Both the position numbers and the translations under genes were made by a program. A stretch of DNA of 6,953 nt from Spirochaetales bacterium (GTDB lineage Bacteria; Spirochaetota; Spirochaetia; DSM-27196; SKKC01): contig SLAN01000192.1 of the NCBI GenBank assembly GCA_007126865.1, positions 1 to 6,953 of the forward strand, given 5' to 3'. The notes below the pieces were generated by a model that saw only the letters and a program-made list of their open reading frames with translations, did not search any database and was not told the DNA's origin. Of this stretch, positions 1 to 5,655 are shown piece after piece (positions within the stretch are counted from its first letter, which is position 1; every line of letters begins with the position of its first letter).

Positions 1-1098
1 AATGGCATCGTTATGGTCCAAATAGTGGCGCCGGTGCTTCTGTAGCTGCCGGTACCACCAGCAATCGTTCTCCACCAGATACGAGTAAAAGACATCAGAT
101 CCGATAAAGAACGAATCGTGCGGTTCGAGCAGATCGTGCCACTTGGCCTTGGTCGATCTGAGAATCGCAGTTGCCGCGAGCATTCCGGTGGATTTACCGC
201 CGATCATTCCGGTTCCGATCATGCGCTTCCAGATACGGATGACATCTTCGAGGGTGAAGTAGCGTTCGAGCAGCCCGTACATCCGGTCTCGTGCACCGGT
301 AAGCATCGACAGAAGCTCGTGGAAAACCTCGCGTCGCTCGGCGCTCTGCGGAGAGCTTTGTGTAGAGCGGGCGATCTCTTCAGCGCGGAGGAATGTCCGA
401 TCCCATATTCCGATCATGCGGTAACTCGCCGAAGGCAGGCCCGGCCACGGACGTGCGTGTAGTACTCGGGCGATCGACTGGCTGTCGGTAACGAAACGGG
501 ACCCGTCGGCGGTGAGCATGCGCATCTGTAACAGGTCACGGCGCTCGCGCCCTTCGATTTTCGCCGGCATGGCATACGTTTCACCCTCCGACCGGTATAA
601 ATCGACGAACAGTTGCGTAGTCTCGCGAATCGGTTTCACCGCGTGAAAAGAGTGAACATGGCGTTCTATGCCGAAATAGGCGATCGTGCGCAATCGCCGG
701 AGGTAGGGACACGTTACGCTGAAGAAATTGCCGATCATCCTGTCGCTGAAGTAGGTGCTCGATAGCTCGGAGAGAACATCGTACACGAAGTTTGCCCCGA
801 TTCCGAGCTCTCGTATCACAGAGTGAATGTCGGTAATGACCCGTTCGAACCCCTTTTCCGGATTCACGTTATGTGTGACTACGCCGGAACGCTCGTTAAG
901 CAGCGGCCGATGGCCGGCGAAACGGAAGTAGTGCACCGACCCGCCGTTCGACAGAACGTGATCGACGCGGGCTCGAACCGCCCACTCGTACTGATCGAGA
1001 TCGTCGAAACGGAATACCACGTTGTCACCGGGACGGAGTGCGTCGGTGCACTCATCGAGTGCCGGGAGGCCGGTGGAAATGCGGGTCTTGTCGTTCAT
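1..1098 (-). CDS. PEP/pyruvate-binding protein of the PPDK/PEP-synthase superfamily, N-terminal part
   Basis: The reading frame is open from an ATG at 1098-1096 to the window edge, giving 366 codons with no stop, so the C-terminus lies outside. An in-frame TAG nine bases upstream of the ATG rules out a longer start. Residues 7-25 (STGLPALDECTDALRPGDN is the core) resemble the beginning of KaiC/RecA-like domains, but no GxxxxGK[ST] Walker A follows, so this domain is probably degenerate. Around residues 296-308 the motif GMIGGKSTGM matches the glycine-lysine entry motif of the PEP/pyruvate-binding ATP-grasp domain (PPDK N-terminal type), with K302 as the expected nucleotide-binding lysine. The family transfers phosphate between ATP and pyruvate or PEP, but whether this member is catalytic cannot be told, because the phosphohistidine and PEP domains, if present, are off the window. 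It is divergent from the debranching enzyme gene. The superfamily call is solid; the exact reaction is unknown. Confidence 0.8.
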   Translation of the reverse strand, partial: MNDKTRISTGLPALDECTDALRPGDNVVFRFDDLDQYEWAVRARVDHVLSNGGSVHYFRFAGHRPLLNERSGVVTHNVNPEKGFERVITDIHSVIRELGIGANFVYDVLSELSSTYFSDRMIGNFFSVTCPYLRRLRTIAYFGIERHVHSFHAVKPIRETTQLFVDLYRSEGETYAMPAKIEGRERRDLLQMRMLTADGSRFVTDSQSIARVLHARPWPGLPSASYRMIGIWDRTFLRAEEIARSTQSSPQSAERREVFHELLSMLTGARDRMYGLLERYFTLEDVIRIWKRMIGTGMIGGKSTGMLAATAILRSTKAKWHDLLEPHDSFFIGSDVFYSYLVENDCWWYRQLQKHRRHYLDHNDAI

Positions 1099-1104
1099 AG
1101 CCGC

Positions 1105-1110
1105 ATGCTA
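1105..1110 (-). promoter_or_regulatory. Possible leaderless -10 element of the PEP/pyruvate-binding gene
   Basis: On the minus strand TAGCAT (4/6 to TATAAT) ends six bases before the ATG at 1098, and no Shine-Dalgarno sequence lies between. No good -35 is seen 16-18 bases upstream. Transcription would begin at or next to the ATG. The call rests mainly on the same arrangement being repeated at two other genes in this window. Confidence 0.35.
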
Positions 1111-1137
1111 CCACAAATCGACGGATTTCGGCCTCGA

Positions 1138-1166
1138 TTGACGGTGACGAGACCCGCTCATACACT
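1138..1166 (+). promoter_or_regulatory. Sigma-70-type promoter of the debranching enzyme gene
   Basis: TTGACG at 1138-1143 (5/6 to the -35 consensus) is followed after exactly 17 bases by TACACT at 1161-1166 (4/6 to -10). Transcription would start near 1173, leaving a leader of about 25 bases that contains AAAGGA at 1181-1186. That motif is a plausible ribosome binding site, with 11 bases to the ATG at 1198. It lies in the 99-bp divergent gap. Confidence 0.55.
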
Positions 1167-1197
1167 GCGGCGTACACACGAAAGGAAGCAAACGGGA

Positions 1198-3078
1198 ATG
1201 GATTTCGGCAGGAATATCGTACTCAAGGAAAACTACACGTTTTTTGTCGGCGACGAGGAGGCGCAGATCCGAGGCGGCACCGAACACGGTCTCTACAACC
1301 GCGACACCCGCTTCCTCAGCCGGTATGCCTGGAGCTTCGATCGGGAGACGCAAATGCTCCGGACTTACTCTCCGAGGCCCGATCGAATCGAGCTTCATTA
1401 CGCCGTCTTCCACGGCACCTATCAATCGCTCGGCATTACCCGACGAATCGCAATCGACGAGAGTGGATTCTCCGATGAGCTCGTCGTCGCGAACACATCT
1501 ACCGAGAGTGGCTCGATCGAATTGCAGCTGTCGTTGGGAGCTGATTTCGCCGACATGTTCGAGGCCCGGGGGTGGCACGTTCACCCCGATGCCGAGCGTC
1601 ACGCGGTTCGTGACGAGGCAAAGAGAACGATGGTCTACAATCATGTAGCGGCCGACGAAGTTGAACAGCGGACCGTGGTGCAGGGTAATTCGGACGCCCT
1701 TCGACTCGACGATGACGGCTTCCGTTGCACGATTACCATGCAACCCGGTGAGATACGACGAGTGATTGTGCACGTTCGAGTTCAGAACCCGGTTGAAGAG
1801 CACGGAGCGGTCGTGGAGTATGACGCGTGGCGGGCGCGAGCTCCGGAGCCACCTGCCGATCTGCCGGACCGCACCGCACTCGATCGGTGTGTTTTCCGTC
1901 GCGCGGTCGATGACATGCGCGCTCTCCTTCTGTTCACGCCGGAAGGGCCTGTACCGGCGGCCGGAATCCCGTGGTTCGTGTGTGCCTTCGGTCGCGACGC
2001 GCTGCTTGCGTCCATCTTTCTCCTTCCGTGGTGGCCGGAAACGGCAAAAGGAACGCTCCGTTACCTCGCACGCTATCAGGCGTCGGAGGTGAACGACTAT
2101 CATGCCGCGACTCCGGGAAAGATCATGCACGAGCTGCGCTTCGGAGAGCTTTCGCGGACCGGAACGGTTCCGTTCGGACCGTACTACGGTACGATCGACG
2201 CAACACCGTTGTTTCTCATGTTGTTGGAAGAGCTCGTGCGTACCACCGGAGATCGGTCGCTCGTCTTTGAGCTGCGCCCGGCCTGGGAGGCCGCGTTGCG
2301 CTGGCTGGAGCGTTGGGGTGATCTCGATGGTGACGGCTTTCTCGAGTATTTCGGCAGCACCGCCGGCGGAGGACAGGGGCTGCCGATTCAGTCGTGGAAG
2401 GACTCCGACGACTCGATGAGTCATTCGGACGGCTCACTCGCCGAAGGTCCGATTGCACCGTGTGAAGCGCAGGGGTATGCGTATGCGGCGCTACAAGCGG
2501 CCGGGACGCTACTCGATCTCTGCGAGGAGCCTGAGGCGGCAAGTTCCGTACGCGAGCGGGCAAGCGAGCTTCGGCGATGTTTTCACGAGACGTACTGGCT
2601 CGAAAAGTGTGGGTTCTATGCGATGGCGCTCGACGGAGCGAAACGACCCCTTGCGGTCAAGAGCTCCAATGTGGGGCACCTATTGTGGACCGGAATCGTT
2701 CCCGACTCACACGCGGGAACGGTGCGCGATATGCTGTTCGGCGATGAGCTCTGGAGCGGATGGGGATTTCGTACCCTCGGTGCGGGCGAACGGCGATACA
2801 ACCCGTTGAGCTACCACAATGGCACGGTTTGGCCGCACGATACTGCGATTGCGGCCGCGGGGCTTGCGCGCTACGGGTTCACCAACGAGACGACAACGAT
2901 TCGCCATGTACTCTACGATCTCGGTGCCACGCAGCCTGACTGGAGGCTGCCGGAGCTCATCGCCGGATACAAGCGTGACGACGGCCCGCCGGTCCCATAC
3001 CCGGTGGCGTGTCGACCCCAGGCATGGGATGCGGCGGCCGTTGCATATCTGCTCCGCGAAGATTTCGTCGAAAAGTGA
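1198..3078 (+). CDS. Glycogen debranching enzyme family protein (amylo-alpha-1,6-glucosidase-like)
   Basis: 626 residues from ATG 1198. The frame stays open upstream to 823, but that stretch is antisense to the neighbouring gene and has no family similarity, while AAAGGA precedes 1198, so the shorter start is chosen. Residues 9-41 carry the N-terminal debranching-enzyme domain signature (GLYNRDTRFLS at 31-41), a beta-rich domain reaching to about residue 200. From about 240 the protein is an (alpha/alpha)6-barrel glycosidase domain with FGRDAL (D267), GKIMHELRFGE (E312), SWKDSDDS (400-406), NGTVWPHD (541-548) and PELIAGY (585-591), all typical of the GDE_C/MGH1-like group. The expected role is cytoplasmic hydrolysis of alpha-1,6 branch glucose in glycogen or related glucans; no signal peptide is present. 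Members of this group also act on other sugars, so the substrate is inferred. It ends six bases from the convergent membrane-protein gene. Confidence 0.87.
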   Translation: MDFGRNIVLKENYTFFVGDEEAQIRGGTEHGLYNRDTRFLSRYAWSFDRETQMLRTYSPRPDRIELHYAVFHGTYQSLGITRRIAIDESGFSDELVVANTSTESGSIELQLSLGADFADMFEARGWHVHPDAERHAVRDEAKRTMVYNHVAADEVEQRTVVQGNSDALRLDDDGFRCTITMQPGEIRRVIVHVRVQNPVEEHGAVVEYDAWRARAPEPPADLPDRTALDRCVFRRAVDDMRALLLFTPEGPVPAAGIPWFVCAFGRDALLASIFLLPWWPETAKGTLRYLARYQASEVNDYHAATPGKIMHELRFGELSRTGTVPFGPYYGTIDATPLFLMLLEELVRTTGDRSLVFELRPAWEAALRWLERWGDLDGDGFLEYFGSTAGGGQGLPIQSWKDSDDSMSHSDGSLAEGPIAPCEAQGYAYAALQAAGTLLDLCEEPEAASSVRERASELRRCFHETYWLEKCGFYAMALDGAKRPLAVKSSNVGHLLWTGIVPDSHAGTVRDMLFGDELWSGWGFRTLGAGERRYNPLSYHNGTVWPHDTAIAAAGLARYGFTNETTTIRHVLYDLGATQPDWRLPELIAGYKRDDGPPVPYPVACRPQAWDAAAVAYLLREDFVEK

Positions 3079-3084
3079 ACCGGG

Positions 3085-3777
3085 TCAGCGGCGCCGCTTC
3101 GGCAGATCGAGATATGAGTACAAGCGGTAAATCAGCAACAGCACATAAACGGCAAGCAATCCGTTAAAGAGCACTGAGACTGTCCAGCGGCCGGTTGCGA
3201 ACTCCGTGCCGAGCGCGCGTCCGTGAATGAAGCCGAGCGGAAAGGCGACGTACGCAAGAAGATGCACCGTTTTCCAGGTTTTTCGAGAGAGCTTCAGCGG
3301 CTTGAAGAACCAGGCGGCGAGTACTCCGACGATCAACAGAACGAGCGCGACCATCCCGATTATCCGGTATCGGTCGAAAATGAGCTGGTCTGCGATCGAG
3401 TAGTCGTACGCGAGCATCAGGACACCGTGTAACAGAATCAGCACGAATCCTGCTTTTCCGAGGGTGCGGTGTCGTTTTAGGTTGGTGGCGCGACTGAAAA
3501 CCGTCTCGAGGATCGGCAAGCGAATTCCGAGTACGAACTGATAGAACATCAGCACAAAGCCGATCAACGCGAATAGTCGTGACGGCAGATTCAACAGCAG
3601 CATCGTGAAGTCCCGCGTCTCGGTATAGAAGAATGCCGCGTTGCCTATCCACTCGTACAACGGAAGAGCGAGAAAGAGAATTGCCGGCCCGTACACAACC
3701 GAAGTAGCGATCGGTTTGACGGCGGTCGCCGATTTCCTCCGATCGGCGCGTTCGGGTGCTGTTCTCGTAGTATTCAT
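3085..3777 (-). CDS. Ferric-reductase-like transmembrane dihaem cytochrome b (haem domain only)
   Basis: 230 residues, with a short basic N-terminus and about six membrane segments (roughly 25-45, 67-88, 107-125, 138-158, 172-190, 200-222). The haem ligands are clear: H103 and H117 are separated by 13 residues, H172 and H185 by 12. This is the spacing of the two His pairs that hold stacked b haems in NADPH oxidases, ferric reductases and MsrQ. No FAD- or NAD(P)-binding domain follows; the protein stops at a KRRR tail. Like MsrQ, it should therefore need an external electron source (quinol or a soluble flavin reductase) and pass electrons across the membrane. It is transcribed divergently from the NirK-type gene and shares its control region, which suggests that the cupredoxin enzyme is its acceptor; this is inference. 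The ATG at 3777 has no Shine-Dalgarno sequence, which fits a leaderless mRNA. MsrQ itself is an alternative, but no msrP is visible. Confidence 0.82.
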   Translation of the reverse strand: MNTTRTAPERADRRKSATAVKPIATSVVYGPAILFLALPLYEWIGNAAFFYTETRDFTMLLLNLPSRLFALIGFVLMFYQFVLGIRLPILETVFSRATNLKRHRTLGKAGFVLILLHGVLMLAYDYSIADQLIFDRYRIIGMVALVLLIVGVLAAWFFKPLKLSRKTWKTVHLLAYVAFPLGFIHGRALGTEFATGRWTVSVLFNGLLAVYVLLLIYRLYSYLDLPKRRR

Positions 3778-3784
3778 GGTCGCA

Positions 3785-3790
3785 ATCGTA
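3785..3790 (-). promoter_or_regulatory. -10 element of the dihaem cytochrome gene, leaderless
   Basis: On the minus strand TACGAT (4/6 to TATAAT) ends seven bases before the ATG at 3777. A start site at about 3778 puts the centre of the box at 3811-3828 at -41.5, the class II activator position of Crp/Fnr proteins, where a -35 is not needed. There is no ribosome binding site upstream of the ATG. Confidence 0.5.
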
Positions 3791-3810
3791 CCGTGCGGAT
3801 CCGGGCCCGG

Positions 3811-3828
3811 AATTGAGCCAGATCAATT
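3811..3828. promoter_or_regulatory. Fnr/Dnr-type operator, box 1 (nearer the cytochrome gene)
   Basis: AATTGA-N6-TCAATT is a perfect 18-bp palindrome with a six-base centre (GCCAGA) and contains the TTGA-N6-TCAA core bound by Fnr, Dnr and Anr proteins. Its centre (3819.5) is 41.5 bases from the inferred start of the minus-strand cytochrome gene and about 77.5 from the inferred start of the NirK-type gene. Confidence 0.85.
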
Positions 3829-3847
3829 TTGCAGAATTTAACTCGGA

Positions 3848-3863
3848 ATTGACCTCGGTCAAT
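3848..3863. promoter_or_regulatory. nirK: Fnr/Dnr-type operator, box 2 (nearer the NirK-type gene)
   Basis: ATTGA-N6-TCAAT is a second perfect palindrome of the TTGA-N6-TCAA type with a different centre (CCTCGG). Its centre (3855.5) lies 36 bp from box 1 and 41.5 bases upstream of a start at 3897 inferred from the -10 at 3885-3890. The arrangement is that of a class II Fnr-activated promoter. Confidence 0.85.
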
Positions 3864-3884
3864 GTTCGCAGCGCCGATCGAGTA

Positions 3885-3890
3885 CATATT
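3885..3890 (+). promoter_or_regulatory. nirK: -10 element of the NirK-type gene
   Basis: CATATT matches four of six -10 positions, with transcription expected near 3897. The overlapping TACATA two bases earlier is an alternative, so the start is uncertain by about two bases. No -35 is needed if box 2 is used as a class II site. The leader would be about 41 bases long. Confidence 0.45.
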
Positions 3891-3924
3891 GCACGCGAAC
3901 CCGGACGGATAGTCCGAACCAGGC

Positions 3925-3932
3925 AAGGAGGT
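3925..3932 (+). promoter_or_regulatory. nirK: Strong ribosome binding site that decides the nirK start
   Basis: AAGGAGGT is an essentially full anti-16S match. It ends five bases before ATG 3938 but only two before the in-frame GTG 3935, so ATG 3938 is the better start. Confidence 0.85.
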
Positions 3933-3937
3933 CTGTG

Positions 3938-5518
3938 ATGAAACGGATCATGACTCGAAAAGTAATTGTTGGAGGAGTTGCAGGGCTCATCGTGCTCGCA
4001 GGAGCGCTGATAATAATGGCGATGGGCACGACGGAGACGACCAGGGCGGCCGAGCACCACACGTTCTATCTCGAAACCCGTTCGGACACACTGAATATCG
4101 GCGACGGGGTTACCTTCGAAGGTTTTACCTTCAACGAAACCATGCCGGGGCCTCAGATGGTCGTGAATCAGGGAGATACGGTAGAGCTGATCGTGGAGAA
4201 TACCGACAGCGTCGCTCACGGTCTGTCGATTCATGCGGTCGATGGGCAGACGTCCAACTACCTCGGAAACATCGAGCCGGGTGAGACGGCGCGTCTCGAG
4301 TTCACCGCCGACGATCCGGGCGTGTTCATGTACCACTGCGCCCCCGGCGGGCACGGTATCATGGCCCACACCATGGGCGGCCAGCACGGTATGTTCGTGG
4401 TTATGCCCGATGAACCGTATCAGATGGAACAGGAGCTCGGCCGTGAGCCCGACGTGGAGATCTTCATCGTCCAGCACGAGGTGTACAAGGACGGGCGTGA
4501 CTTCTTCGATGGGAAGGCGCAGTACGTCATGTTCAACGGTGAAACATTCCGATATGTGAAGGATCCGATTCAGGTCCGTCCCGACGACTACATCCGCTTC
4601 TACTATCTGAATAACGGCCCGAATATGACCTCCACGTTCCATGCGGTGGGAGGCATCTGGGACTACATCTACTACGGTGGTGTACCGGCGAACAAGATGC
4701 AGGGAACCCAGTCGGTGGTGAGCGGACCGACCGACAGCTATGTGATCGAGTGGAAAGTGCCGGATGAAGGACCGTTCACGCTCGTTACTCATGCGTTCGG
4801 TACCCAGGCGATCAAAGGCGCCGTTGGAGTCATCGAATCGAGCTACGACGCTGAGCGCGACGAGGTGATTCGCAGTGAAGGGCCGAACACGGCGCCGATC
4901 GAAGACCCGAAGCGACATATCGCACCGTTCGGGCTCGGCTCCTCGGACGTGGACAGACCCGCGCTCTTCCGCCGCGGTGACGACATCGTGATCGAGATGG
5001 TTGGCAACAGTTTCGTGCCGAAGCGCGCGCACGTGCCGGCAGGGGCGACGGTGACCTTTCAGAACGAGGATGTCTTCGACATGCTCGAGGGTGAGCTTAC
5101 CGGAAAGCACGATGCAGTAGTGGTCGAAGCCGACGGCAACGAACGTTTCGCCACGGAGTTACTCGATCACGCCGAGCGAGAATCGGTGACCTTCACCGAA
5201 CCGGGTACATACGAGTATATCTGCTCGATTCATCCGTACATGCGCGGCGAGATCGTTGTGTACGAAGGTGAGCCGAATCTGAACCCGTCCGCAGAGCTCT
5301 CCGGTACCGCACCGAGCTCCGGTTCGATCGACCAGGTCGGCGCCCGACTCGCCTCCTTCGTGCCGGCTGCAGCATCGCTTCAGGCGCTTACGGAGGCTCC
5401 CATGTCACATAGCGAGGCGATAGACGCACGCGGCGATATGCGTGAGATGTTCGGCTACGATCGGTTTGGACCGGTGGTCGACGATATGGTGTTCGAAGGC
5501 GGAGAGTTCTGCCACTGA
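3938..5518 (+). CDS. nirK: NirK-type copper nitrite reductase with a fused C-terminal cupredoxin domain
   Basis: 526 residues. A hydrophobic stretch at 9-29 is a signal peptide or membrane anchor, placing the rest in the periplasm or outside. Cupredoxin domain 1 (about 40-160) has H94 and H99 in VAHGLSIHAVDG and H133-C134 in YHCAPGG, then H144. Domain 2 (about 172-305) has H235 in FHAVGG (catalytic His of NirK) and H285 in VTHAFG. So the type 2 copper ligands H99, H133 and H285 and the type 1 ligands H94, C134 and H144 are all present. Domain 3 (about 347-444) is a separate blue copper domain with H391 and C429, H432, M435, spaced as in amicyanin. An 81-residue tail follows and ends in FCH. 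Oddities: the catalytic Asp position is S97, the catalytic Ile is V237, there is one extra residue between C134 and H144, and the axial Met position is Q149. NO-forming nitrite reduction is the expected activity, but these changes leave room for another substrate. Confidence 0.85.
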   Translation: MKRIMTRKVIVGGVAGLIVLAGALIIMAMGTTETTRAAEHHTFYLETRSDTLNIGDGVTFEGFTFNETMPGPQMVVNQGDTVELIVENTDSVAHGLSIHAVDGQTSNYLGNIEPGETARLEFTADDPGVFMYHCAPGGHGIMAHTMGGQHGMFVVMPDEPYQMEQELGREPDVEIFIVQHEVYKDGRDFFDGKAQYVMFNGETFRYVKDPIQVRPDDYIRFYYLNNGPNMTSTFHAVGGIWDYIYYGGVPANKMQGTQSVVSGPTDSYVIEWKVPDEGPFTLVTHAFGTQAIKGAVGVIESSYDAERDEVIRSEGPNTAPIEDPKRHIAPFGLGSSDVDRPALFRRGDDIVIEMVGNSFVPKRAHVPAGATVTFQNEDVFDMLEGELTGKHDAVVVEADGNERFATELLDHAERESVTFTEPGTYEYICSIHPYMRGEIVVYEGEPNLNPSAELSGTAPSSGSIDQVGARLASFVPAAASLQALTEAPMSHSEAIDARGDMREMFGYDRFGPVVDDMVFEGGEFCH

Positions 5519-5534
5519 GCGAGCACGCTTATTC

Positions 5535-5552
5535 GGCGGAATCGTATCCGCC
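5535..5552 (+). repeat. Small hairpin after nirK
   Basis: GGCGGA and TCCGCC form a six-base-pair stem around the loop ATCGTA, 16 bases after the nirK stop codon. No U tract follows, so it may serve as a 3'-end stabiliser or be a minor structure. Confidence 0.35.
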
Positions 5553-5575
5553 ACGTTACGAAGCAGGTATGTGTA

Positions 5576-5609
5576 TCGGCGGCGTCGGAATGCGATCCGG
5601 CGCCGTCGA
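5576..5609 (+). terminator. Strong hairpin downstream of nirK, possible terminator or mRNA 3' stabiliser
   Basis: Bases 5576-5589 pair with 5596-5609 over 14 positions, two of them G-U wobbles, around a six-base loop (ATGCGA). The stem is very GC-rich. The sequence after it has no run of T, so it is not a canonical intrinsic terminator. It lies between the nirK stop and the separate promoter of the regulator gene, where termination or attenuation would be expected. Confidence 0.45.
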
Positions 5610-5619
5610 CTGATGCGTG

Positions 5620-5645
5620 TAGCGTGAGCCGTTTCGCTCATGCTA
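5620..5645. promoter_or_regulatory. Inverted repeat overlapping the regulator promoter, possible operator
   Basis: TAGCGTGAGC at 5620-5629 faces GCTCATGCTA at 5636-5645: ten-base arms with one mismatch (G-U as RNA) and a six-base centre. The centre at 5632.5 is about 23.5 bases before the inferred transcription start and the right arm runs into the -10, a position suited to repression. The core is not the TTGA-N6-TCAA seen upstream of nirK, so the binding protein may be different. Confidence 0.4.
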
Positions 5646-5649
5646 TGAT
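5641..5649 (+). promoter_or_regulatory. Extended -10 promoter of the Crp/Fnr regulator gene, leaderless
   Basis: TGCTATGAT is an extended -10 (TG-N-TATGAT, five of six to TATAAT), and the ATG at 5656 is six bases after it, exactly where transcription should start. No Shine-Dalgarno sequence precedes the ATG, and an in-frame TAG at 5620 with no other start codon between leaves this as the first possible start. Confidence 0.6.
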
Positions 5650-5655
5650 CTCCCC

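Noticed and set aside
1115..1128. AAATC-N4-GATTT as an operator between the divergent genes
   Set aside because: Only five-base arms, no match to a known motif, and no special position relative to the predicted promoters.
823..1197. A 125-residue N-terminal extension of the debranching enzyme
   Set aside because: It lies antisense to the first gene and across the divergent promoter region. The family domain begins right after the ATG at 1198, which has its own ribosome binding site.
1108..2424. A 438-codon open frame on the minus strand
   Set aside because: It is antisense to the debranching enzyme, which carries unmistakable motifs; no plausible protein features are seen.
3087..3098. Perfect palindrome AGCGGCGCCGCT at the convergent gene ends, as a terminator
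   Set aside because: It has no loop and no T run, and it simply encodes the terminal arginines of the cytochrome gene.
3935..3937. GTG as the nirK start codon
   Set aside because: It leaves only two bases after the strong AAGGAGGT site; the adjacent ATG has a normal five-base spacing.
3164..5110. A 648-codon open frame on the minus strand
   Set aside because: It runs antisense to nearly the whole NirK core and in another frame of the cytochrome gene, both with clear family motifs. Its product is rich in Arg, His and Asp with no domain I recognise; it is a shadow of GC-rich coding sequence.
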